Origin: Heterohyrax brucei
Lineage: Eukaryota > Chordata > Mammalia > Hyracoidea > Procaviidae
Reading direction: 5' to 3'
NCBI GenBank assembly: GCA_028571685.1
Contig: CM053146.1
Location: forward strand, 68,543,431-68,607,430
Length of the DNA: 64,000 nt
Of the stretch, positions 1-11,122 are shown piece by piece. Made by a program: the position numbers and the translations under genes. Position 1 is the first letter of the stretch; each line of letters opens with the position of its first letter. A model generated the notes under the pieces. That model did no database searches. It was not told the DNA's origin and worked only from the letters and a program-made list of their open reading frames with translations.

Positions 1-57
1 TAGGGTTACTGGAAGTGCTACTTCACATTCCTCAAAACTAAATGACATATCGGTTTT

Positions 58-230
58 ATGGAAACCCTGGCGGTGTAGTGTTTAAGTGCTATGGCTGCTC
101 AGCAAAGGGTTGGCAGTTTGAATCCACCAGATGCTCCCTAAAAACTCTATAAGGCAGTTCTAGTCTGTCCTATATGGTTGCTATGAATTAGAATCAACTC
201 AACTGCAGTGGGTTTTGTTTTATTGGTTTT
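58..230 (+). mobile_element. AfroSINE, near full length
   Basis: A tRNA-derived SINE that starts with the head ggaaaccctgg. An A-box-like stretch (ggtgtagtgtttaag) lies about 15 bases in and a B-box-like motif (gtttgaatcc) at about 117-126, as expected for an internal Pol III promoter. The body ends in the RTE-like tail (gaatcaactcaactgcagtggg) followed by a T/G-rich end. It lacks the middle block of about 45 bp present in long copies such as 36635-36842, so it is the short form. Confidence 0.85.
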
Positions 231-597
231 ATTTCTATAAAATAAGTTGTGATGACTTTGGTGATCAGATTTCCATTTTTGTCCTTGAAGATTTCCATTT
301 TTGTCCTTGAATTCAAGTCATTATAAGGTAAATAAGATAAAAACAAGAAAAAAATGTTTAAAAAAAAACTGTCTTGGAAAGCTTTTAGAAATACCAGATG
401 TTCTCAGTTAGGAATGTCCAATTGCATTGTTTACAAGGTATTTGTATTTTACTGTTATATTTGGTAAGAATTTAGCAGATCACCTATGTAAATATGTCAT
501 GCTAACCACATTAGAAACCAATAAGAGCAAATACATTATTCTTCATATAGACAGAAAGTTCTCCCGGCACTTTAGGAACTGTGTTAATTATCTAAAA
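231..597. other. Unassigned AT-rich sequence
   Basis: No recognisable repeat or reading frame. A short direct duplication (atttccatttttgtccttga) occurs near 270-310 and an A-run near 350-368. Confidence 0.5.
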
Positions 598-642
598 TAA
601 GCTCACTGCTGCCAACTTGATTCCAACTCATAGTGATCTTAT
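598..642 (-). mobile_element. AfroSINE/RTE tail fragment
   Basis: Only the last ~45 bp of the SINE/RTE tail are present, in the minus orientation (actgctgccaacttgattcc, then aactcatagtgatct). It abuts the antisense LTR that begins at about 643 and appears to have replaced or disrupted that LTR's end. Confidence 0.6.
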
Positions 643-952
643 GGTTTTCTAGTGATACTATAGCAGAAACACCGAAGGTAGATGCCTTTAACAAATAGAT
701 ACTTGCTTCTACTTCCTGATTCTGCAGAGATCTCCATGTGTCATGGCATCTGTTTCACCTCATCTCTGCTCACTTGTTTAATCTCTTTTATATCTAAAGT
801 GAGGTTTATTCAAGAAGAACTCTAAACTAATCCTGCCTCATTACTATAATAAAGACTACTCATTCCCAAATGAGATTATAACCATTCACATAGAGGTTAA
901 AACTTACAACACATACTTCAGGGAGACATAATTCAATCCATAAAAGGGATAG
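643..952 (-). mobile_element. Solo LTR fragment, ERVL/MaLR-like family
   Basis: An antisense, degraded member of the LTR family found in six other places in this window. It aligns with 56743-57254: the left part resembles acaacagaaataccacaagt and the right end reads gacataattcaatccat, the reverse complement of the family's 5' start. Internal parts are deleted. No retroviral internal sequence adjoins it. Confidence 0.6.
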
Positions 953-1084
953 TTTTTAATTAAAATATTAGCAATATTACTAAAATGAAATCTAATTTAT
1001 GGTTATATGTTTCAAGTAACCATTAATATTAGTAATTTAAAGAATAAATTTGAATGTTAACCAATCTTTCCTGAGCCCCAAAGT

Positions 1085-1310
1085 GTTGCATCTATAAAAA
1101 CTGGTTGCTGTCAAGTCAATCCTGACTCATGGTGGATACATGTGTGAGTACATGTGGATACAGTATGTACGTAGTACCTACTGTGCTGCAGAGGGATTTC
1201 AATGGTTGATTTTTCAGAAGTCGGTAGCCAGGCCTTTCTTCTGAGACAACTCTGGGTGGCAATGAAACTCTAACCTTCCACTTAGCAACCACATATATCA
1301 ACGTCTTGCA
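1085..1310 (-). mobile_element. Long-form AfroSINE-like repeat, diverged
   Basis: Starts with the SINE tail in minus orientation (tgctgtcaagtcaatcctga) and ends with a degraded head around cttccacttagcaacca. The middle carries extra sequence, as in the long AfroSINEs at 37070 and 45757. Divergence is high, so the limits are approximate. Confidence 0.5.
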
Positions 1311-1879
1311 TCATCCAGGGACTCCATTGCCTCTATAACCAACGTCAGATAGGGGAGAGCCAGCCAGCAGTAAGTAGTACAGGAGTAACTGTCTCACAGA
1401 TATGAAAGATTTATTTTAGAATGCTATACAAGCTAGAGAGACTAAGTGATATTTTCTCTTAAATTTAGAGCTTACTCAGTGATTTATGAAAATTGTATAA
1501 TTTGGTCTTGCCAGTTGAATACAAGAGAAATATTTTTTAACCTTACTTTTTATCTTTTTCTTTTTCCCCCTTTTAAGACAAAGTCTAGGCACCTGACTTC
1601 GTTTTAAAGTAACCAGACTTAGGCAAAGAAACAAGAGAAAATTTGTATACGAAGCAGATTTTTAAAAGTTGTTATTTACGGGCATGTTATTTCTGCTTTC
1701 CCAGCACAATCACTTTTTGAATATTTCATGTCTATTTCTGAGTTCAGTCAATTTGTTGATAGCTATCTCAAAATGGTGAGAATTTTCTATTTATCTTGTC
1801 TGTGTTTTCTAAACTCACACATCATTATTTATTTATTTTTTCTGTGTAGAAGATTAGACATACAAGACTGAATAATTAG
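1311..1879. other. Unassigned sequence
   Basis: AT-rich sequence with no recognisable repeat, exon or long open frame. Confidence 0.5.
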
Positions 1880-4130
1880 CCTTCTTGTCTACCAACGTTG
1901 GGTGAAATACACAGAAATCAAATCAACTACCTCTGTGGAAAGATACAATGGAAAAGTTCAATACCATATGTCAGAACAAAGCCAGTCAAGAGTGGAACAG
2001 ACCATCAATTGCTCATATACAACTTAAAGCTGAAGCAGAAGAAAATTAAAACAAGCCCATGAGTGCCAAAGTATGACCTTCAGTATATCCTACATGAATT
2101 TGGAGTACATCTTGAGAATACATTTGGTGTGTAGAACCCTAATGACCAAAGATCATACAAGTTGTGGAACAATATCAAGGACATCACATTTGAAGAAAAT
2201 AAAGGATAATTAAAAAGACAGGAAAGAAAGACCAAAATGGACGACAGAAGAGACTCTGCAACTTGCTCTTGAACGTAGAGTAGCTAAAGCAACGGGAGGA
2301 AATGACGAAGTAAAAGAGTTGAACAGATGATTTCAAAGAGCCGCTTGAGAAGACAAAATATTGTAACAAGTACAAAGAGATGGTTATAGAAAACCAAAAT
2401 GGAAGAAGCTGCTCAGCATTGCCTAAGCCTAAACAACTAAAAAAAAAAAAAAAAGTCAAACCTTCAGTTGCAATGCTGAAAGACTCTATGGGGAAAATAC
2501 TAAACAATACAGAAAGCATCAAAAGAAGATGGAAGGAATACACAGAGCCATCATACCAAAAACAATTGATGGACGTTTAATCATTTCAGGAGGTAGTATA
2601 TGATCAGGAACCAATGCTACTGAAGGAATAAGTGCAGGCTGCACTGAAGGCACTGGTGAAAACAAGGCTCCAGGAGCTGAAGGAATACCAAGTAAGGTGT
2701 GTCCACTAATGCAGGCAGGACTGGGAGTGCTCACTCACGCATACCAAGAATTTGGATGACAACTACCTGGTCAGCTGACCAGAGAAGATTCATATCTGTG
2801 CACATTCCAGTAAAAGGTTTCCTAACAGACTGTGGACATTATGGAACAATGTCACTAACATCAAGTGTAAGTAAAATTTTACTGAAGATCATTTGACTGT
2901 ACTTACAGCAGCATACTGATCATCAGGGAACTGCCGGAAATTCAAGGATTTAGGATTCCGAAGAGGACATGGAGAAAGGGTTATCATTGCTCATGTCAGA
3001 TGGATGTTGGCTGAAAGTGGAGAATACCAAAAAGATGTTTACCTGTGTTTTATTAAGTATGCACAGACATTCAACTATGTAGATCATAATAAATTATGAA
3101 CAATACTTTGAAGAATGGGAATTCTTGGACAATTAATCTTACACAGAACCTGTACATAAGACCAAAAAGTAGTTGTTGCAATGAACAAGGAGATACTGCA
3201 TGGTTTAAGTTCAGGAAAAGTGTGTGTCAGGGCTTCATCCTTTCCCCATATCCACTCAATCTGTATGCTAAGCAAATAATCCAGGAACCTGAACTACACA
3301 AAGAAGAATGGAGCATCAGCTTTAGAGCAAGACTCATTAACAATCTGTAATATGCAGATGGCACGACCTGACTTGCTGAAATTAAAGAAGACTCGATGCA
3401 CTTATTGATGAAGATCAAAGACTACACCTTTCAGCATGGATTACACTTTCTCAACATAAAGAAAACAAAATCCTCACAATTTGACTAATAAGCAACATTA
3501 TGATAAATGGAGAAAATATTGATGTTGTCAGGTATTTCATTTTAGTTGGATCTATAATTAATATCCATGGAACAGCTGCCAAGAAATCAAAAGATGTATT
3601 GCATTTGACATGTCTGCTAAAAAAAAGTCTCCTTCAAGTGTGGAAAAGCAAAGATGCCACTTTGAAGACCAAGGTGTACATGACCCAAGCCATGATGTTT
3701 TCAATTGCTTTCTATGCATATGGAAGCTGGACAGTGAATAAAGAAGATCAAAGAAAATTGATGCATTCTTATTATGGTGTTGGCAATGAATATTGAATAT
3801 GCCATGGACTGCCAGAAAAATTAACAAATCCGTCTTCGAATAGATACAGTGAGAATGCTCCTTAGAAGCTAGAATGAGGAGATGAAGTCTCAAGTTCTTT
3901 GAACATGTTATCAGGAGGATTAGTCTCTGGAGAAGGACATCATGCTTGGTAAAATAGACGGTCAGTAAAAAAAGGAAGATCAAGGAAATCGATTGATACG
4001 GTAGCAGCAGTAATGGGCTTAAACATAGCAACAATTGCGAGGCAGGTGCAGGGCCAGCCAGGGCTTTGTTCTATCGTGCATAGGATCACTATGAGGCAGA
4101 ACCACCGCGGTGGCACCTAACAAAAACAGT
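1880..4130 (+). mobile_element. RTE-clade LINE, 5'-truncated (about 2.2 kb)
   Basis: The single RTE polyprotein would carry endonuclease then reverse transcriptase. This copy begins at the end of the endonuclease region and runs through the whole RT to the 3' end. It parallels the copies at 57903-59788 and 33415-34075. Translated pieces show RT landmarks, but stops and frameshifts break the frame repeatedly. The RT active-site box near 3351-3362 reads Y-A-D-G instead of Y-A-D-D, so the polymerase is dead. The 3' end (ggtggcacctaac) matches the RTE tail shared with the SINEs. No convincing target-site duplication was found. Its divergence suggests an old insertion. Confidence 0.85.
2380..3800 (+). 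pseudogene. RTE reverse transcriptase remnant (copy A)
   Basis: Decayed coding segment of the RTE LINE. The open pieces at 2380-2580, 3096-3350 and 3500-3796 lie in different frames and correspond in order to pre-RT, the fingers/palm surrounds, and thumb/C-terminal regions. The last piece (MINGENIDVVRYFILVGSII...) aligns with the segment at 59150-59220 of the other long copy. The second catalytic aspartate of YADD is glycine. It cannot encode an active enzyme. Confidence 0.8.
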
Positions 4131-4589
4131 CTGTTTTGTAGTGGAGCTGTCCAATAAAGTCCAATAAAGAGCTTTAATGAGAACATTATCAACAACATTA
4201 TAAAGCATGTGGAAGTACATAATTATAAACAAAAAGGAACATGTGCACACACAGTCATGCATGCACATACATAAGAAGAGACACACTTTAAACTGGGAAC
4301 ACTGCCCAGAAAATGTCAAGAAATAATGGACCAAGAGCATGCAAGCATGAGAAAATGGGGCAGAGACAGGAGTGCTGATGCACAACAGACTTAAAGTCTA
4401 AGAAAACAGGTAGCAGAAAGAAACTCACCTCTGCTGCTTAGAATAATACATACAAAATCAAATTTAATGGTGTTCAATTTGGGAGTTATATGATCTATTA
4501 CACATTAATTATTTCTAATGTACCTGTGTTCAGACAAGCATGAGTTCGGCCCTTGGAGAACTACAACACACTGCTCAACATTAGCATGT
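4131..4589. other. Unassigned sequence downstream of RTE
   Basis: No recognised repeat or exon. A 98-codon minus-strand open frame at 4089-4385 overlaps the LINE tail and looks like chance. Confidence 0.5.
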
Positions 4590-4735
4590 AGTGCAAAGGG
4601 TGCTAGACTAGGAATCAGAAGCCTAGGATCCTACTTTAGATGCTAAACCGACTGCCTTGGTGACCTATGATGTTGTGTTACCTGAATGAGCAGAGAGAAG
4701 TATTGTGAGATTTAAATAGCATGGAAAAGACTTCA
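4590..4735 (+). mobile_element. MIR SINE, ancient
   Basis: Matches the remembered MIR layout in plus orientation: gtgcaaagggtgctagac, then aatcagaagcctaggatcc and a degraded tgacct core. MIRs are pan-mammalian fossils, and this one is strongly diverged. Confidence 0.6.
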
Positions 4736-4739
4736 GAGT

Positions 4740-4741
<2 letters not shown>

Positions 4742-4790
<49 letters not shown>

Positions 4791-4793
4791 TAT
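4742..4793. repeat. (TA)n microsatellite
   Basis: About 50 bp of TA dinucleotides with a single G interruption. Confidence 0.95.
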
Positions 4794-4843
4794 GGACAAT
4801 GTAAAGGTATTTATGTTAAAATGTCATCTTGTGTTTGTATCCA

Positions 4844-5000
4844 GCAAAACCGAAATCATTGCCCTTGAATAGATTCAGCCTCAGAGCTACCCTACAGTCA
4901 TAGCTGAACTACCACCTGGGGTTTCCAAGGAGTGGCTGGTAGATTCAAACTGCCAGACTTTTGGTTAACAGCCATAGCTCTTAACCACTGCACCATTGTC
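4844..5000 (-). mobile_element. AfroSINE, short form
   Basis: Minus orientation: the tail near 4850, then ggggtttccaaggag and the head region ending cttaaccactgcacca. Near full length and moderately diverged. Confidence 0.8.
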
Positions 5001-5117
5001 TTTGTATATGTATGTACGTATTTTTACACACACATATACACCTTCCCGTGTATATATTTTATCTATACAGGTATAATAATTGAAGTGTTATCACGTATCA
5101 AGTATATATATAAACTA

Positions 5118-5672
5118 TGACGTCTGATAATTACGATCATGTACTCATTGTAGAGAAAGTGCTACATATTTTGTTGCTGAATATCACTACCATCACCTTC
5201 AAAGTCCTCCCCTTGGGAAGCTATACCCATGCCAGCACCTAGTCCACCCTTCAAAGCAATTTTGGAACTCTTTCTGGAATGGCTATCAGAGATGTTGTAT
5301 TACTCTTTGGCATCCTGAATGTCATCAAAATGGCTTTCTTTCAAGATTTTCTTTATCTTCGGGTAAATAAAAAAGTCACTGGGAGCCAGATCAGGTGAGT
5401 AGGGAGGGTGTTCCAATACAGTTATTTGTTTACTGGCTAAAAACTCCCTCACAGACAAATACGCAATTAAGTTCACAAACCTGCCAAATGCCACTGTGCC
5501 CAAGGGCTATTTCAGAAACAGTTCCAAATTGCCTGGAAGAGTGGACTAGGTGCTGGCATAGGTGCACAATTTCCCAAAGGGAGTACTTTGAAGGTGATGG
5601 CAGTGATATTCGGCAATAGCGTATGGAGCACTGAACAATTAAGCTCGTAGACTTAATCGTCAAAACCTTGTG
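5118..5672 (-). mobile_element. Palindromic mariner-derived MITE, copy 1
   Basis: Non-autonomous DNA transposon of about 555 bp flanked by TA dinucleotides. The ends (tgacgtctgataatta and the reverse complement of taatcgtcaaaacctt) are diverged mariner terminal repeats. The left arm (about 5118-5283) and right arm (about 5510-5672) are inverted copies over about 165 bp: the left arm's caccttcaaagtcctcccc faces the right arm's gggagtactttgaaggtg. Between them lies a fragment coding, on the minus strand, for the transposase C-terminal half. Mobilisation must have depended on a full-length mariner elsewhere. Confidence 0.85.
5300..5503 (-). pseudogene. Mariner transposase C-terminal fragment
   Basis: Open frame in the MITE core with the mariner signature HPPYSPDLAPSDFF. 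The aspartate after PS is the third acid of the DD34D triad. Before LSVREFLASK the sequence no longer follows a transposase: the segment with the first two catalytic aspartates and the DNA-binding domain has been deleted. No active protein is possible. Confidence 0.85.
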
Positions 5673-5705
5673 TATGTGTGTGTGTGTGTAGGTATATAAA
5701 TATAT
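5673..5705. repeat. (TG)n microsatellite
   Basis: Short tgtgtgtgtgtg run at the right edge of the MITE. Confidence 0.8.
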
Positions 5706-5710
5706 ACACA

Positions 5711-6060
5711 TATGATAATTGTAGCTGTCACCTGGCATCAGGTTGGCCCTAACATATGGCAGCCCCATGAACAAGAAAACAAAATGCTGCCCGTTCCTGC
5801 TCCATTTTCATGGTTGTGGAAGAGATAGTTCTGATTCATAAGGTTTTCATTGGCTGATTTTTGGAAATAGATTACCAAGACTTTCTTCCCAGTCTTTTTA
5901 GTTTGGAAGTGGCCACTAAAACCTGTTCAGAATCATAGCAACATGCAAGCCTCTACTGTCAGATGGGTAGTAAAATAAGTACGTTGGCTGAAAATTGAAC
6001 TCAAATTCTTGCCTCAAGGGTAAGAATTCTACTACTGAATCACCAGTGCCTCAGTGAAGT
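5711..6060 (-). mobile_element. RTE 5'-region-like repeat, antisense
   Basis: The minus strand resembles the segment at 47571-47760 just upstream of an RTE 5' coding start. Shared features include the reverse complement of cttcttcccagtcttttta, and the phrases catagcaacatgcaagcc and ctactgtcagatggg. The right edge (ctgaatcaccagtgcc) looks SINE-like, so a composite SINE is possible. Confidence 0.45.
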
Positions 6061-6686
6061 GTAAATCTCGTAAGTATTTATAATAATCTTAACAAAGTGA
6101 TGTGAATAAGTTTTTAAATATGGAATAGTTATAGAAAGGCCAAGTCATTCCTATATATTTTTATTAAGTATATGATATTCTGGGTAGGTTTTCTTTTCAA
6201 TATCAGAAACACACCAAGCAAAATAATTCTTTTGTGTCTCACACACAAGGTCAAATAAATTCAAATACTGCAGCAATATCAGAGAAGGAATTATAAGGTG
6301 CCTATAGAAATAATTAGTAGCTGACAGAAGAGACACATTAATTGCCAATAATTACCTCATAAAGGAAGTAAACTCTTTGTGAGTCACAAAGGTGTGTGTT
6401 TTTTCTGTTGAGTCAAGTTTTCCATCAGAACAATAACCTTAAATCCAAGCCAGCATGTGGATTAAGTGGAAGATTATGTGTTTTGTTTGTATGAATTTGT
6501 GTACATCTAAGGGAAAGTTGATGGTGGTGATTTATCAACCACTTATGAGCAATAACCAAATGATTTTCTTTCTGTTCTTTAAGTTTTATTGGAGCAAAAA
6601 TTGGCAGGTTTGGGAGAAACAAAAAATAATAAAAATAGACTCAATATGACTAACTTATACTGATTCTAAAGTTAGTGACAAAATAA
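6061..6686. other. Unassigned sequence
   Basis: AT-rich. Opposed open frames of about 65 codons at 6425-6649 on both strands show no recognisable domain. Confidence 0.5.
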
Positions 6687-6840
6687 ACCCAGAGCCAAAT
6701 ACATTGCTGTCAAGTAGATTATGACTCACAGAGACCCTAAAGGACACAATAGAATTGCCTTTTAGGTTTCCAAGGAGCAGCCGATAGATATGAACTGCCA
6801 ACAGCTGAACTCTTAATCACTGCACTACCAGGGTTCCCTT
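6687..6840 (-). mobile_element. AfroSINE, short form
   Basis: Minus orientation, from tgctgtcaagtagattatga to the head (actaccagggttccc). Complete but diverged. Confidence 0.8.
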
Positions 6841-7121
6841 AATAACGATAATGTCTAGAAATCTATTACCTATAAAACACACGTTTAATTTATTTAACAA
6901 TGTGTCTGTGACACAATTAGTTTGTGTTAACACTTTTTTTTTTTTTTTTAAATGGTGAAATAAACTATGCTCTGGAGGGTGGCCAAGTCTGTGAGTAACC
7001 CATTGTTTAGCAATGTTGATCTACCATCTGGAACAGAAGTTTATGATCAATGAATGTTTTTTGAATCTGGGAAGGATGAAAGGAAAGAAGGATAGAAAAA
7101 AGAAAGGGAGGGAGAAAAAGT

Positions 7122-7638
7122 TAACAGTACAAGTTAAGTGCTACATACGTCTTTGCTGAATATCATTACTGTCGCTTTCAAAGTATGCCCCTTGGGAAGC
7201 TATGGACCAATGACAGCAACTAGTTCACCCTTCAAAGCAATTTTGGAACCTTTCTGGAATGGCCATTGCACTTGGGGGCATGATGGCAAGTTTGTATAGT
7301 TGTCTGGGATGGAAATTTAGCCAGTAAACAAATAAGTGTATTGGAACACCCTCCCTACTCACCTGATCTAGCCTCCAGTGACTTTTATTCTAACTGAAGA
7401 TAATCTTGAAAGGAAGACACTTAGATGACATTCAGGACTTCAAGGATAATATGACAGCAGCTCTGATGGCCATTCTAGAAAAAGAGTTTCAAAATTTCTT
7501 TGAAAAGCGGACTAGGCACTGGTGTCAGTGTACGGCTTCTCAAGGCGAGTACCTCCAAGGTGAACACAGCAATATTCAGCAATGAGGTAGGCAACACTCT
7601 TTTTAAGATGAGTTCTTGAACTTGGTTGACAATTCTCC
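7122..7638 (+). mobile_element. Palindromic mariner-derived MITE, copy 2
   Basis: Same element as at 5118, but the transposase-derived core reads on the plus strand (around 7330-7480). The left terminal repeat is eroded (acaagttaagtgctacat); the right end is gacaattctcc followed by TA. The arms around 7145-7265 and 7470-7605 are inverted copies of each other. The core carries stops. Confidence 0.8.
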
Positions 7639-8486
7639 TATTTTGTACAATTTTAAGAAAACTCAATACTTGAGATTATTTGTAGTTAAATATGTAAATA
7701 TTTTAATATCATCTCAGATTTTTATGACCCTGGCAAACATTGTAGTGTTCTCAAAGTATGCTTTTTGATAGAATCAACTTACTATAATAAAATCTGTTAT
7801 CTAGGCATTTTTATGCTTGGTTTACATCGAACAGAAACAAAATAGTAAGAAAAACAGTGGTATCAGGAGCAAAATTTTTGTAAAAATGTCTGGTAGGCAG
7901 AGTCTGATCTCTAATTTCATAGCTGGGAAGGAGAATCGAGATCAACAACTCAAAGCTGATTCAACACGAGATGGAGGTCAGACATGACTCCTCTCTCTGC
8001 CGTATTGCCAATTCTGGCACCAACTGTCCCTCCCACAGCACTCTCTGCTTCTCTGCTGGGTTCAGTAATTCACTGCTGGGATTTGTTAGGGAGATAACAG
8101 TTAACCATTCTGGCTCAGGAACACTCTCATTTACAGTTTTCAGTCAAGACAGGCTTTTGCCAGCTGTTTTTGAAGGCATACCACTCCCTGACCCGAGGTC
8201 TCTGCCTGAAGGCACTCAGCTTTCTCTCTCCCTAGACTAAGAAACCCATCAAGCCATCTCCTGTTGCTGGGTCTCTGCCGCCGTTGCTTCTCACCATTTT
8301 GAGGGTTACAGATTGTTCTCTGTCTCCCGGTCCCAGAAGGCTCCCAACATGGGGATCTCAGGTCTCTAAACTGCAATAATTCTTGGCTTTCTTTCATGGT
8401 AGTTGTGAGAATCCCTCTTCCCTACCTCTAAGTTGGCTCATTTCAAGCCAAGCAAGATGGTAAAATTGACCATTCCCTTTGGTGGG
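7639..8486. other. Unassigned, partly GC-richer stretch
   Basis: From about 7840 to 8430 the sequence is clearly more GC-rich than its surroundings and has no family I can name. An antisense LTR of an unidentified retroelement is possible. Open frames of 85-89 codons at 7971-8240 (+) and 8140-8397 (-) have no recognisable motif. Confidence 0.4.
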
Positions 8487-8956
8487 TGTCTTAGTCATCT
8501 AGTGTTGTTACAACAGAAATACCACCAGTGGATGGCTTTAAAAACAGAAATTTTATTCTGTCACAGTCCAATAGGTTGCAAATCCAAATTCAGGACTGTA
8601 GAAGGTCCTTGTCTTCATTCTTCCCTTGGACTGGGAGCTTCTGATGACACAGGAACCCTGGGTCCAAAGGACACGTTCTACACCTAGCACAGCACTGCTT
8701 CTTTCCTGGTGGTATGAGGTCCACAATTTTCTGCTTGCTTCCCTTCTCTTATATCCCAAGAGAGACATAAGGCACAACAGAATCTTCTACACCAAGTCCT
8801 GCCCCACCAACACAAATGCATTTCATCTTCTTGTGTCAGCATCACAGAGGCAGGATTTAAAACATACAGGAACGTCACACAAAATGGGAATCATGGCCTA
8901 GCCAAATTGCTACACACATTTTGGGGGGCGAGGAGACACAGTTCAACCCATGACCA
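8487..8956 (-). mobile_element. Solo LTR, ERVL/MaLR-like family
   Basis: Antisense copy running from tgtcttagtcatctagtg (the reverse complement of the LTR 3' end) to cagttcaacccatgacc (the reverse complement of the 5' end). It matches 56743-57254 along its length. The right edge abuts an AfroSINE, so a target duplication cannot be read. Confidence 0.75.
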
Positions 8957-9112
8957 AACCAACCCATGCTGCTGAATTGATTCCGACTCATAGTGACCCT
9001 GTAGTTCACAGTAGAACTGCCCTATAATTTCCAAGGAGCACCTGGCATATTTGAACTGCCGAACTTTTGGTTAGTAGACATAGCACTTCATCACTATGCC
9101 ACCAGGGTTTTC
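8952..9112 (-). mobile_element. AfroSINE, short form
   Basis: Minus orientation with A-rich tail accaaaccaaccc, core gattccgactcatagtgacc and head gccaccagggtttt. Complete. Confidence 0.85.
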
Positions 9113-9149
9113 CCACGCATACGAAGCAAAAAGAAAACAAACACTGCCT

Positions 9150-9297
9150 TGAGTGTTTGACCTATAGAATCATAGAGATTCTATAGGTCAGAGTAGAACT
9201 ACATCATAGAGTTTCCAAGGGGCAACTGGAGGATTTGAGCTAGTGACCTTTTGATTATCAGGCGCAGTACTTCAACACTACACCACCAGGGTTTCCA
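9150..9297 (-). mobile_element. AfroSINE, short form, tail partly lost
   Basis: Body from tataggtcagagtagaacta to head caccaccagggtttcc. The tail end is replaced by imperfect duplicated sequence (agaatcatagagattctata). Confidence 0.75.
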
Positions 9298-10424
9298 ATT
9301 GAATGATAGTGGGCGACAATTATCCTGTCATATCATCCCATCCAATCATTTGGGTAAGAGTTATGAGACTGTATTTATGAAGGTCACACAAAGGCAACCC
9401 ATCACACCTCAATATTAAAATATATATATATATATATACTAAATATTTCCTTCAAGTCAGGAAATAGTCAATTCAATGTTTTCTACTTTTGTTCATTTCA
9501 CATGACAAGAATGAAGACCCCCTTGAAGCATTTTAAAATCCTAAATTGCCAAGAAAAGTCTCAGCACTTTTTACTTCTTAAACCAAGAAAATATACAAAG
9601 ATATATTTACAACAATCTGAACATGTTTTTGCAAACCCTACAACAAGAAGAATATTTTGAAGGATGTTGGCTATCTAACTATTTTATTATATCTAAACAC
9701 TAGCACATTCTTTGGGAAAGGATTCAACACAATTGGATCTATTTCACAGTAATTTGACATTCTAAAGCACTTGATATTATTTTAATAACTGCAATGTTTT
9801 ATTTATAATTTCATTACTATAAAAAGATAGAATTAGTGTGCTGAATTAAAAAATTATTTAAGGATAATTTCATTTTACGTGGATGGCTCTTTCCATTAAT
9901 CTACTGAGCTATAACGAGAATAGTTAATGTTCTTGTACTTTCTATCAAAATGATTAATTTACTCAGCTAAGGAATATTACTTTTTAAATATCAAGAATAA
10001 TATCATTTAAGTTTGATCTAGATACTTAAACACTTAAGCCATCGTGGAAATGTCTTCTACTCCACAGAGACAAAGAATTCACTTCTCTCTAACTATAGAA
10101 TCGCATTCTACTCCTGTCTGTTGGTGTGTTTTGGTCATAGTATTATGTTTTTCCCTTTCCACTTTTGATTTGTCCTTTTTTTAAAGTCTGCACTGCCAGA
10201 AGACAGGTGGTACATGAAGGTTGCTTAAAATGGAGCCAATTTTAACTACGTGGTAAACATGGGTTAAATCAAGTGGAAACTCACCAGGGTAGAAGAAAAG
10301 AGAGTTAGAAGTGAGCATGGTCTTTTTCTATCCTTCATGTGTATTTCACAATTTTCTCTTGTTCTTCTTGGATAAGGAGTAGAAATTTCTGAAATTTAGA
10401 TTAATAAAATACATTATTGATAAA
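9298..10424. other. Unassigned AT-rich sequence
   Basis: No recognised repeat apart from a short (AT)n run at about 9418-9441. No exon-like open frame. Confidence 0.5.
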
Positions 10425-10590
10425 TTTTGTGCCAGGTACCATGATACTGCATCTAATGTTGTTTTCATAACCATCTGGTGATGTAGTTATTTTTAGACAC
10501 CTTTTATAATTGAGGTATCTGAGGGTCAAAGCAGAGCAATGGCCTGCTCAAGACTGTATGTAGCTAAAGGGCAACAAAACTAGACATTAA
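10425..10590 (-). mobile_element. MIR SINE, antisense, diverged
   Basis: Order of conserved MIR phrases in antisense: gtgccaggtaccatg, an eroded gaggtatctgagggtcaaa, and tggcctgctcaagactg. Confidence 0.55.
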
Positions 10591-10597
10591 TAGAATA

Positions 10598-10811
10598 CAG
10601 CCTCTCAAATAGGGACAATTTTGACCCTCAAGGGACATTTGGCAATATCTGGAACATTTTTAATTTGTATAGCTTGGGCACGGGTGCTATTGGCATCTGG
10701 TATGCGAAGCCCAAGGGACATTACTTAACATCTTACAATATACAGACAGTCCCCGTAATAAATAATGATACAGGTCAAAATGTCAGTAGTGTTGAGTCTG
10801 AAGAATCCTGA
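10598..10811 (+). mobile_element. hAT-type non-autonomous transposon, MER20-like
   Basis: Matches the remembered MER20 consensus in order: cctcaagggacatttggcaa, tgctattggcatctggt, cttacaatatacagacag, caaaatgtcagtagtg, ending gaatcctg. The inverted ends are eroded and no 8-bp duplication is clear. Confidence 0.7.
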
Positions 10812-11122
10812 AATAAAGATATTCGAACACTAGGAACAGTGTTCTCCTTATCTCAACAAAGTTTCCTTTGGAGATTAATAACGAAGCTATCAAAGCAATG
10901 ACATGGAACATAGTTGTTGAGACACTGTATAGGTTACGTTAAGAGGGACAGCCTGGTCCAAGGCTTTGAAGAGAAAACCGAATTGGAGAACTATAAACAT
11001 CATAATTTATACAACACGTTTATGAAGTACTCAGAATTGGATTTAGCCCTTGTAGTAAAGGAGAAAGAGAACCCAGTATGTGTGTGTATCTGTACATGCA
11101 TAAATAGAAAAATTACTGTATA
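10812..11122. other. Unassigned sequence
   Basis: No recognised repeat. A 73-codon frame at 10914-11135 has no motif and runs into the MITE. Confidence 0.5.

Noticed and set aside
58..230. tRNA gene suggested by A- and B-box motifs
   Set aside because: The boxes belong to the tRNA-derived head of AfroSINE. No cloverleaf with an acceptor stem is formed, and the same sequence recurs about thirty times.
2184..2543. 119-codon minus-strand frame rich in F, L and S, looking like a membrane protein
   Set aside because: It is the antisense of A-rich RTE coding sequence, which produces spurious hydrophobic frames.
3558..4034. 158-codon minus-strand hydrophobic frame
   Set aside because: Antisense of the RTE C-terminal region; same artefact.
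5300..5503. Functional mariner transposase or domesticated gene
   Set aside because: Only the C-terminal part survives, it repeats in several MITE copies, and the first two catalytic acids are missing.
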